A stretch of DNA of 30,284 nt, from assembly GCA_003555285.1 (NCBI GenBank), contig PWGH01000144.1, forward strand, positions 1-30,284, given 5' to 3'. Within the stretch, counting starts at the first letter, position 1. Every line of letters starts with the position of its first letter. The position numbers and the translations under genes are program-made. Below, piece by piece: positions 23,692 through 30,284 of the stretch. Origin of the DNA: Thioalkalivibrio sp. GTDB lineage: Bacteria > Pseudomonadota > Gammaproteobacteria > Ectothiorhodospirales > Ectothiorhodospiraceae. Below the pieces are notes generated by a model. It worked only from the letters and a program-made list of their open reading frames with translations. It did no database searches and was not told where the DNA came from.

Positions 23692-24335
23692 TCGAGGGCC
23701 TGCAGGCGCTCCGGCGTGCCGATGTCGATCCAGGTGCCGCGGTAGTGTTCGCCGCGTATGCGTCCGGCGGCAATCGCGTCGCACAACACCGGGGCCAGCG
23801 CTTGTCGCCCCGGCGGCAGATCGGCAAACAGCGCCGGCCGATACCAGCCGATGCCGCTGAAGGTGTAATGCATGGGACCCGACAAACGGACTGCGTGGTC
23901 CTCGAGCGCGAAGTCCCCGGCCGGGTGGTGGTCGGGGTTGTCGACCAGCACCAGGTGCGCCTGGGTTGCCGCGGGCAGGTCGGGGCGCTCGAGCGGGTGA
24001 TCGCACCAGACGTCGCCGTTTACCACCAGGAAGGGGTCCGCACCCAGCATCGTCAGTGCCTGGCGAATTCCGCCAGCGGTCTCGAGCGCCCCCGGCGGTT
24101 CGCGAGAATAGCGGATGCTCACGCCCAGCCGCGTTCCATCGCCGAGCCGGGTCGCGATCTGCTCGCCGTGATGCCCGAGGTTGATCACCAGATCCCCATA
24201 GCCCGCCGCCCGCAGGCGGTGGATGCTGTGTTCGATCAGCGGGATGCCGCCGACCATCAGCAAGGGTTTGGGGGTGTGGTCGGTCAGCGGGCGCATGCGC
24301 TCGCCGCGTCCGGCCGCCAGGATCATCGCGCGCAT
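23676..24335 (-). CDS. murU: N-acetylmuramate-1-phosphate uridylyltransferase
   Basis: A 219-residue sugar nucleotidyltransferase. AGRGERMRPLTDHTPKPLL is the nucleotide-binding signature, NGDVW holds the metal-binding Asp, and GTWIDIGTPERL closes the family pattern. MurU converts MurNAc-1-phosphate to UDP-MurNAc in the cell-wall recycling route described in Pseudomonas, which bypasses fosfomycin-sensitive MurA. Assignment over other nucleotidyltransferases (such as glucose- or mannose-1-phosphate types) rests on the coupled amgK. The ATG at 24335 lies inside the end of amgK (13-base overlap). Confidence 0.88.
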   Translation of the reverse strand: MRAMILAAGRGERMRPLTDHTPKPLLMVGGIPLIEHSIHRLRAAGYGDLVINLGHHGEQIATRLGDGTRLGVSIRYSREPPGALETAGGIRQALTMLGADPFLVVNGDVWCDHPLERPDLPAATQAHLVLVDNPDHHPAGDFALEDHAVRLSGPMHYTFSGIGWYRPALFADLPPGRQALAPVLCDAIAAGRIRGEHYRGTWIDIGTPERLQALDQGLM

Positions 24336-25390
24336 GGCTGCCCGTGGCGATCGAAGTGCGCGTTGAACCAGTCCGAGACCGCGGCGAGTTCCGGGGCCTC
24401 CAGACCGCTCGCGAGCAGCCGCCACAGCCGCGGCTGGTGCGCCTGGTACGCGGGTTTGTGATCGCGGCGGGCGAGCCGGGTGAAGATGCCGATGATCTTC
24501 ACCGTGCGCTGCACGCCAAGGACGCGGTAGTGGTGCAGGAACTCACCGGCGGGCCAGGGGCCCTGCTGCACCCAGTCGTTCAGGATCTCGTGCGTGAGCG
24601 CGGGCGTGACGTCGCGGCGGGCGTCCTCGAGCAGGGACACCAGGTCGTAGGCCGGGCTGCCGAGCACGGCGTCCTGAAAATCCAGCAGCCCGCAGCCGCC
24701 AAGGCCCGATGGCTCGGGCAGCTGCATCAGGTTGTCGACATGAAAGTCGCGCAGCACCAGGGTCTTCGGCAGCGTGGGAAGGACCTCCAGCGTCGTGGTC
24801 CACGCGGTCTCGAAGGCCGCCCGCACCGCTGCCGACGCCGACGCGCCGTGGACCTCGGGCCAGTACCAGTCGATAAACAGCCGAAGCTCCTGGAGCAGGC
24901 GTTCGGTGTGGTAGACCGGCAGCGGTGGCTCCGGGGTGGGCCGGTGTCGCGCCCAGCGGGTCTGCAGGGTCTGCAAGGTCTCGGCGGCCAGCCGGTACAG
25001 CGGCGCCTCCGGCTCGCCGGCCGCCAGCGCGCGGGTGAAGGTTCGGTCGCCGAAGTCCTCCAGTACCAAGAAACCCTGTTCGCGGTCGGCGGCCAGGATC
25101 CGAGGCGGCCGCAGGCCGAGCCCGTGCAGGATTTCGGCCACCTGCAGGAAGGGCGCGGTGTCCTCGTGTTCCGGCGGTGCATCCATGATCACCTGCCAGG
25201 TGGTGCCGCGCCGGCTGCGGAAATAGCGCCGGAAGCTGGCATCGCTGCCGAGGGGGCGGACCGGAGAAAACGTCGGGTCGATCGCCTGCAGCCAGCGATT
25301 CAGCGCCTGTACCCGGGGATCGGCGGGGCCATCACCGGCGGTCTCGCCCCCGGGCCGGGAGTCGCCTGCCGGCAGTGGCGTGCGGCTCAT
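24323..25390 (-). CDS. amgK: N-acetylmuramate/N-acetylglucosamine kinase
   Basis: A 355-residue aminoglycoside-phosphotransferase-fold sugar kinase. SDASFRRYFR and QVIMDAPPEHED form the N-lobe, LRDFHVDNLM is the catalytic loop with Asp, and LLDFQDAVLGSPAYDL the metal-binding Asp block. AmgK phosphorylates the anomeric position of MurNAc, handing MurNAc-1-phosphate to MurU. The first 30 residues are a Pro/Gly-rich extension. The frame is open to 25684; the ATG at 25390 forms an ATGA overlap with the cpdA stop and fits the family. Confidence 0.88.
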   Translation of the reverse strand: MSRTPLPAGDSRPGGETAGDGPADPRVQALNRWLQAIDPTFSPVRPLGSDASFRRYFRSRRGTTWQVIMDAPPEHEDTAPFLQVAEILHGLGLRPPRILAADREQGFLVLEDFGDRTFTRALAAGEPEAPLYRLAAETLQTLQTRWARHRPTPEPPLPVYHTERLLQELRLFIDWYWPEVHGASASAAVRAAFETAWTTTLEVLPTLPKTLVLRDFHVDNLMQLPEPSGLGGCGLLDFQDAVLGSPAYDLVSLLEDARRDVTPALTHEILNDWVQQGPWPAGEFLHHYRVLGVQRTVKIIGIFTRLARRDHKPAYQAHQPRLWRLLASGLEAPELAAVSDWFNAHFDRHGQPCAR

Positions 25391-26181
25391 GACGGGCGGA
25401 CCACGGTGCGGGTATCGGCGACGCGCTCGATCCGGGTTTCCAGCCGGCCGTCGGGATGCAGGTGCAGCACGCGATAACCGGCCTCCTCGGGATCGAGGGC
25501 GAAGTCTTTGGAACCAGGCCGGAATTGCACGCAGGTGGCCGGGCAGCCGAGTAGCCGCAGGCCGCCGTGCGTTTGATCGAAGGTCTGGTGGATATGGCCG
25601 AACACGCAGGCGCGCACCCGGGCATGCGGCGTCAGGCGGGCGAGGAACTCCTCGCCGTTGAGCAAGCCGATCGCATCCATCCATTCGCTGCCGATCGCGA
25701 CGACCGGGTGGTGTACGGCCACCAGCACCCAGTGCGCCGGGTGCCGTGCGATGCTGTCCTCGATCCGCTGCAGTTCCGCGGCCGAGACCCAGCCGGCCGA
25801 ATGGTCCGGATACGACGAGTCCACGCCAAGGATCAGCCAGGGGCCGATCACCCGCTCGCCATCGAAGCCGTGTCCGGCGTGGGTGAAGACCTGGTGCGCC
25901 AGCGTGCGGTCGTCGTGGTTGCCGGCCAGGGCCACCAGCGGGGCCGGGAGCCCCGACAGCTGCCGCACCAGGCGCTGATACGCCGGCGGCTCGGGGACCT
26001 CGACGAGGTCCCCGGTGACCAGCACCAGGTCCGCGGTGGGATGCCGCCGTTGCAGCTGCTCGAGTACGGCCGCGAGCTGGGCGTCGCTATCCGGCTGACC
26101 CGGACGGATCGGACCCGGCTCCACGCCCAGGTGGGTGTCGGTGATCTGGATCACGGTGATCCCGGTGGTTGCGCTCGCCAC
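25387..26181 (-). CDS. cpdA: 3',5'-cAMP phosphodiesterase, CpdA type
   Basis: A 264-residue class III metallophosphoesterase. All metal motifs are present: ITDTHLG (DxH), VTGDLVE (GD), GNHD, VAVHHP and FGHIH. The order and length fit CpdA, which hydrolyses cAMP; other small phosphoesterases share these motifs, so substrate is inferred. The start codon is GTG at 26181 with GAGGAG just upstream. It is the first gene of a coupled unit cpdA-amgK-murU, which joins second-messenger breakdown to cell-wall recycling. Confidence 0.85.
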   Translation of the reverse strand: MASATTGITVIQITDTHLGVEPGPIRPGQPDSDAQLAAVLEQLQRRHPTADLVLVTGDLVEVPEPPAYQRLVRQLSGLPAPLVALAGNHDDRTLAHQVFTHAGHGFDGERVIGPWLILGVDSSYPDHSAGWVSAAELQRIEDSIARHPAHWVLVAVHHPVVAIGSEWMDAIGLLNGEEFLARLTPHARVRACVFGHIHQTFDQTHGGLRLLGCPATCVQFRPGSKDFALDPEEAGYRVLHLHPDGRLETRIERVADTRTVVRPS

Positions 26182-26273
26182 GTCGCTCCTCTCGTTGGTG
26201 GTTGTCGCCAGCGTCCTGATCGTGCGTTGGCGGATCCTGCGTCGGCTTGCCGTTGCGGCGCGGTCGTTATAGC

Positions 26274-26301
26274 TTTGCAGGGTAACGCCTTCGATTATAC
26301 T
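26274..26301 (+). promoter_or_regulatory. sigma70 promoter of dksA with leader hairpin
   Basis: TTTGCA (26274-26279) and TATACT (26296-26301) are 16 bases apart, about 80 bases before dksA. The leader contains a GC-rich hairpin: 26331-26336 and 26338-26341 pair with 26355-26360 and 26349-26352, with a small internal loop. It ends just before the ribosome site AAAGGA. Confidence 0.6.
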
Positions 26302-26379
26302 GATCGAATTGCGAACGAACGCCCACCTCTACCCGCTCCGGTGCGTTGCCGGGGGCGGGTCGCTTGAAAGGACGTTGAC

Positions 26380-26790
26380 ATGGATACGACACCGCAGGAG
26401 TATCGGCCATCGAACGATGAGCCGTACATGAATCCGCGTCAGCGCGACTATTTCCGGCGCAAACTCGAGGCCTGGCGCGCGGAGCTGATCGCGGAGTCCG
26501 AGGAAACCGTGCGGCACCTGCGCAGCGAGAGCTGGCAGGAGCCCGATCCCAACGATCGCGCCAGCCATGAAACCGAGGCGACCCTGGAGCTGCGCACCCG
26601 CGATCGTTATCGCAAGCTGATCGGGAAGATCGATTCCGCCATCCGACGCATCGAACTGGGCGAATACGGCTACTGCGAGGAAACCGGCGAGCCGATCGGG
26701 CTGGCCCGTCTCGAGGCCCGTCCCATCGCCACCCTCAGCGTCGAAGCCCAGGAGATGCACGAACGCGACGAACACCGCCGTGCCGAATAA
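26380..26790 (+). CDS. dksA: DksA-type RNA polymerase regulator with one zinc-site cysteine
   Basis: A 136-residue protein binding the polymerase secondary channel and acting with ppGpp. The coiled coil spans about 20-92; its tip DPNDRAS keeps the two acidic residues Asp56 and Asp59 needed for activity. The C-terminal zinc-finger region GYCEETGEPIGLARLEARP keeps Cys99, but the other three ligand positions are Thr102, Ser120 and Ala123. E. coli DksA has four cysteines there; the form seen here resembles what I recall of alphaproteobacterial DksA. It should fold without zinc. Context (own promoter, monocistronic) is usual. Confidence 0.92.
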   Translation: MDTTPQEYRPSNDEPYMNPRQRDYFRRKLEAWRAELIAESEETVRHLRSESWQEPDPNDRASHETEATLELRTRDRYRKLIGKIDSAIRRIELGEYGYCEETGEPIGLARLEARPIATLSVEAQEMHERDEHRRAE

Positions 26791-26808
26791 CCTTTAGCAA
26801 ACCAGCCC

Positions 26809-26885
26809 ATGTAGGAGGCGAGCCCCCTCGGCGACGCCCTTACGCTGGAAAACCGCTCGCCCAGAGGCTGGCCTCTCCTGCACAC
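26809..26885. repeat. possible REP-like imperfect inverted repeat
   Basis: Between convergent dksA and speE, the arms near 26810-26825 (TGTAGGAGGCGAGCC) and 26867-26884 (GGCTGGCCTCTCCTGCACA) are imperfect reverse complements with a 40-base centre. TGTAGGAG followed by a GC-rich palindrome resembles REP-type intergenic elements of gammaproteobacteria. No second copy was noticed in the window. Confidence 0.35.
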
Positions 26886-26902
26886 GCCAATCAGACGTTG
26901 TT

Positions 26903-27754
26903 TCAGGCAAACAGCTTGCGGCGCAGAAACTCCGGGGTTGCCGCCGCCGCCCGGTGGATCGCGGCGTTGTAGTACTCGGTCGGGAAGGCCAAGGCCTCGG
27001 CGTCTTCTTCGCGCTGGAACTCGACGGTCGCATCCTTCGCCGCCAGCGTCGCGGTCCACCAGCCGGAGGGGTAGCTCGCCTGCGGGAAGTGCATCGTCAT
27101 CGCGTCCAGGAAACCGGCGTTGCGCAGGCTGTCGTGCATCGGCCGGATGATGCTGTCGGTGTGCAGCAAGGGTGATTCGCTTTGTTGCACCAGCAGCCCG
27201 CCGCGCCCCAGCGCACGCAGGCAATCCCGATAGAAGGCGGTTGAAAACAGCCCCTCGGCCGGCCCCACCGGATCGGTGGAGTCGATGATGATCACATCGA
27301 TCGAGCCCGGTTCGGCGTTCTTCACATGGGCGATGCCGTCATCGAACAGCAGCCGCGCGCGCGCATCGTCGTTCGAATCACAGAGTTGCGGAAAGAATTG
27401 CTCGGCTAGCCGGGTCACGCGTTCGTCGATGTCCACCTGGGTCACCTGCTGCACGCCCGCGTGCTTGAGCACCTCACGCAGCGTGCCGCAGTCGCCGCCG
27501 CCGATGATCAGCACCCGGCGCGGCGCATGATGCGAAAACAGCACCGGATGCGCGATCATCTCGTGGTAGATGAAGTTGTCCCGATCGGTCAGCATCACGC
27601 AGCCGTCGATGACCATCAGCTTGCCAAAGCCCACGGTGTCGTAGATCTCGATCTTCTGGAAGGGCGTCTGTTCTTCGTGCAGCTTCGCGGTGATGCGCAG
27701 CGAAAAGGCCGTGTCCTGGTGGGGTTCGCTGAACCAGTTTTCATCGAGCGTCAT
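26903..27754 (-). CDS. speE: spermidine synthase
   Basis: A 283-residue aminopropyltransferase that joins decarboxylated S-adenosylmethionine (from SpeD) to putrescine. GGGDCGTLREVLKH is the nucleotide loop, VTQVDIDERV binds the donor, and IDSTDPVGPAEGLF contains the catalytic Asp. YDTVGFGKLMVIDG in the N-terminal part is typical. The length equals the E. coli enzyme. It is divergent from speA across 105 bases, where a TATGAT-like box (27789-27794) has no good -35 partner. Confidence 0.95.
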   Translation of the reverse strand: MTLDENWFSEPHQDTAFSLRITAKLHEEQTPFQKIEIYDTVGFGKLMVIDGCVMLTDRDNFIYHEMIAHPVLFSHHAPRRVLIIGGGDCGTLREVLKHAGVQQVTQVDIDERVTRLAEQFFPQLCDSNDDARARLLFDDGIAHVKNAEPGSIDVIIIDSTDPVGPAEGLFSTAFYRDCLRALGRGGLLVQQSESPLLHTDSIIRPMHDSLRNAGFLDAMTMHFPQASYPSGWWTATLAAKDATVEFQREEDAEALAFPTEYYNAAIHRAAAATPEFLRRKLFA

Positions 27755-27859
27755 GATCGTGGGGCTCCAAGCCGTAGGCAGTGGGCGCTATGATAACGAT
27801 CCAACCCCGTTAGCCGATAGCCCCGTACGCTGGGGCCTCCCAAGGACGCCGGATACCCG

Positions 27860-29743
27860 ATGACCACACCGACCTGGAACCTGGACGAGGCCCGTCGCGC
27901 CTACAGCATCGAACACTGGAACGGCGGCTTCTTCCAGATCAACGACGCCGGCCACGTGGCGATGCACCGCCCGGACTGGCCGGAGCACCCCGGGGTCGAT
28001 CTGTTCGAACTCGCCCAGCGGCTGCGCCAGGAACACATCGGGCCGCCGGTGCTGGTGCGCTTCCAGGACGTGCTCGGTTCCCGCGTGCAACGCCTGACCC
28101 AGGCCTTTGCCGACGCTGCGGCTGAGCTTGACTACGACGGTGGTTACACCGCGATCTACCCGATCAAGGTGAACCAGCAGCGCTCGGTGGTGCAGCGCAT
28201 CCTGGCCGAACCGAACACCCGCGTCGGGCTGGAGGCCGGCTCGAAGCCCGAGCTGATGGCGGTGCTCGCCGTGGCCCCGCCCGGTTCGGTGATCGTCTGC
28301 AACGGCTACAAGGACCGCGAATACGTGCGTTTGGCCCTGATCGGGCGGCGCCTCGGGCATCGCGTCTACCTGGTGCTGGAGAAGCCCTCGGAGCTCGAGG
28401 AGGTGATCCGCCAGTCCACCGACATGGGCATTCCGCCGCTGTTCGGTTTGCGCGTGCGCCTGGCCGCGATCGGCAAGGGCAAGTGGCAGAACACCGGCGG
28501 CGAGAAGGCGAAGTTCGGGCTGTCCGCGGCCGATGTGCTGCATCTGCTGGAGCGGCTGCGCGCGCAGGGCTGGCTGGAGCACCTGCAGCTGCTGCACTTT
28601 CACATGGGCTCGCAGATCGCGAACATCCGCGATATTCAATCCGGCATGGGCGAGGCGGTGCACTACTTCGCCGCGTTGAACGACGCCGGTGCCAACCTGC
28701 AGGTGGTCGACGTCGGCGGCGGTCTGGGGGTCGACTACGAGGGCACGCGCTCGCGCAACGACTGTTCGATGAACTACTCGGTCGAGGAATACGCGCTGAA
28801 CATCCTGCGCCCGTTGGCGCAGCTGTGCCGCGAACAGCAGCGCCCGATGCCGGAGATCTTCACCGAATCCGGGCGCGCGATGACCGCGCACCATGCGGTG
28901 CTGATCACCAACGTGATCGACAGCGAGACCGCCCCCGGTCTGATGGAGCCGCAGCCGCCGCTCGCGGACGAATCCGCGGTGCTGGCGACGATGCGCGCGC
29001 TGCTGGACGAGGACCGGCGCCCGGCCTCGGAGATCTACCACGATGCGGCCTATGGCCTGTCCGAGGCCCAGGCGCGCTTCGGCCGCGGCCTGCTGTCGTT
29101 GGCGGAGCGGGCCCAGGCCGAGGAGTTGTACTTCACGGTCTGCCAGCGCCTGCTCGCGCGCTCGGTCGAGACGCTGCCCGGGGAGGTGCGCGCGGAACTC
29201 GTGGAGAAGCTCGCCGACAAGTACTTCTGCAACTTCTCGGTGTTCCAGTCGATCCCGGATGCCTGGGCGATCGACCAGATCTTCCCGGTGCTGCCGCTGC
29301 ATCGCCTGAACGAGCAGCCGACGCGGCGGGCGGTCCTGCAGGATCTGACCTGCGATTCCGACGGCCACGTGGACCGGTACGTCGAATCCGACGGCACCAG
29401 CAGCACGCTGCCTCTGCATCCCTGGCATCCGGGCGAGGACTACCTGCTCGGCATCTTCCTGGTGGGAGCCTATCAGGAGATCCTCGGCGATCTGCACAAC
29501 CTGTTCGGCGACACCGATTCGATCAATGTCGAGCTGACCGAGGACGGCGGCTATCGCCTGGTCGAGCCGGAACGCGGCGATACCGTCGACGAACTGCTGC
29601 AGTACGTGCACTTCCAGCCCGACACGCTGCGCCGCGCCTACCGCGACAAGATCTACGCGATCGGCCTGCGCGGCGTCGAGGCCGGCGCGCTGCTCGCCGA
29701 ACTCGAACACGGCCTGACCGGATACACCTACCTGGAGGACTGA
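27860..29743 (+). CDS. speA: biosynthetic arginine decarboxylase
   Basis: A 627-residue PLP enzyme making agmatine from arginine, the first step toward putrescine by the arginine route. [14 protein letters not shown] holds the PLP lysine (Lys103). [14 protein letters not shown] binds the phosphate, [14 protein letters not shown] is the conserved block after it, and [19 protein letters not shown] lies in the C-terminal barrel. The size matches the long bacterial SpeA class. The agmatine-processing genes speB or aguAB are not in the window. A GGAT five bases before the ATG is a weak ribosome site. Confidence 0.96.
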   Translation: MTTPTWNLDEARRAYSIEHWNGGFFQINDAGHVAMHRPDWPEHPGVDLFELAQRLRQEHIGPPVLVRFQDVLGSRVQRLTQAFADAAAELDYDGGYTAIYPIKVNQQRSVVQRILAEPNTRVGLEAGSKPELMAVLAVAPPGSVIVCNGYKDREYVRLALIGRRLGHRVYLVLEKPSELEEVIRQSTDMGIPPLFGLRVRLAAIGKGKWQNTGGEKAKFGLSAADVLHLLERLRAQGWLEHLQLLHFHMGSQIANIRDIQSGMGEAVHYFAALNDAGANLQVVDVGGGLGVDYEGTRSRNDCSMNYSVEEYALNILRPLAQLCREQQRPMPEIFTESGRAMTAHHAVLITNVIDSETAPGLMEPQPPLADESAVLATMRALLDEDRRPASEIYHDAAYGLSEAQARFGRGLLSLAERAQAEELYFTVCQRLLARSVETLPGEVRAELVEKLADKYFCNFSVFQSIPDAWAIDQIFPVLPLHRLNEQPTRRAVLQDLTCDSDGHVDRYVESDGTSSTLPLHPWHPGEDYLLGIFLVGAYQEILGDLHNLFGDTDSINVELTEDGGYRLVEPERGDTVDELLQYVHFQPDTLRRAYRDKIYAIGLRGVEAGALLAELEHGLTGYTYLED

Positions 29744-29778
29744 CGCGCCCGGAGGAGGGACGCGAAGTTTCAGGGTTC

Positions 29779-29808
29779 TGAGCAGCGCGCGCGTCAAAAG
29801 GGTATAAT
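29779..29808 (+). promoter_or_regulatory. sigma70 promoter of typA
   Basis: A perfect TATAAT at 29803-29808 with TGAGCA (29779-29784) 18 bases upstream. Transcription would begin near 29815, about 26 bases before the ATG. Confidence 0.7.
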
Positions 29809-29840
29809 TCGCGCCCTTTTACCCGCCGAGCCCGACTCGA

Positions 29841-30284
<444 letters not shown>

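Noticed and set aside
27788..29797. A 669-residue open frame on the minus strand
   Set aside because: It is the antisense shadow of speA in high-GC DNA; its translation is His/Arg/Gln-rich with no family similarity, while speA shows full motifs.

Overview
The window reads as ordinary chromosome of a high-GC gammaproteobacterium. The order rpe-gph-trpE, then trpG-trpD-trpC, then a crp/vfr-like gene, yhfA (OsmC family), speD and coq7 is the order I recall from Pseudomonas aeruginosa. A c-type cytochrome, DsrE-family proteins and an IscR-like regulator suggest a sulfur-metabolising lineage such as Ectothiorhodospiraceae/Chromatiales. The lineage is inference from gene content, not proven. I see no CRISPR array, insertion sequence or prophage.

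Layout. 1-1106: a CbiM/COG3235-type membrane protein and a small cytochrome c. 1222-5220: terminator, then rpe-gph-trpE and a secreted alpha/beta hydrolase. 5297-5936: on the minus strand, an IscR-like regulator with its own terminator, promoter and possible operator. 6259-10104: trpG, a Bcr/CflA exporter, trpD and trpC, tightly packed. 10199-13079: the CRP-family regulator, divergent yhfA, speD with a strong promoter, and convergent coq7. 13185-16123: a GlcF-like iron-sulfur protein, a 2Fe-2S ferredoxin-like protein, tRNA-Met and a YedK/SRAP protein. 16124-18780: a more AT-rich stretch with an orphan gene, an EamA transporter and a 69-residue unknown. 18747-21767: a minus-strand operon of an unknown protein, a GCS2-type amide ligase and an AspA/AstE-type amide hydrolase. 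21799-23691: an ECF sigma factor, an anti-sigma factor fused to a DsrE-like domain, and a secreted DsrE-like protein. 23676-26181: a minus-strand operon cpdA-amgK-murU. 26273-30284: dksA, divergent speE and speA, and the start of typA/bipA.

How they connect. rpe and gph serve pentose phosphate/Calvin flux and 2-phosphoglycolate removal; the GlcF-like protein could act on the glycolate that results. trpEGDC make the early tryptophan intermediates. speD, speE and speA cover most of spermidine synthesis. amgK and murU recycle cell-wall N-acetylmuramate. cpdA degrades cAMP and so bears on a CRP-family regulator, although the regulator encoded here lacks the Arg-Ser pair that normally holds the cAMP phosphate.

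The most interesting locus is 21799-23691. An ECF sigma factor is translationally coupled to an anti-sigma factor whose predicted periplasmic half is a DsrE-like domain, and this is coupled to a free, exported paralogue of the same domain. Both DsrE-like domains keep one cysteine in the same short motif, and the operon is preceded by an ECF-style promoter. I infer a periplasmic sulfur-species or thiol-sensing sigma system. Several regulators in the window (IscR-like, CRP-like, DksA) also lack the ligand residues that define their textbook relatives.
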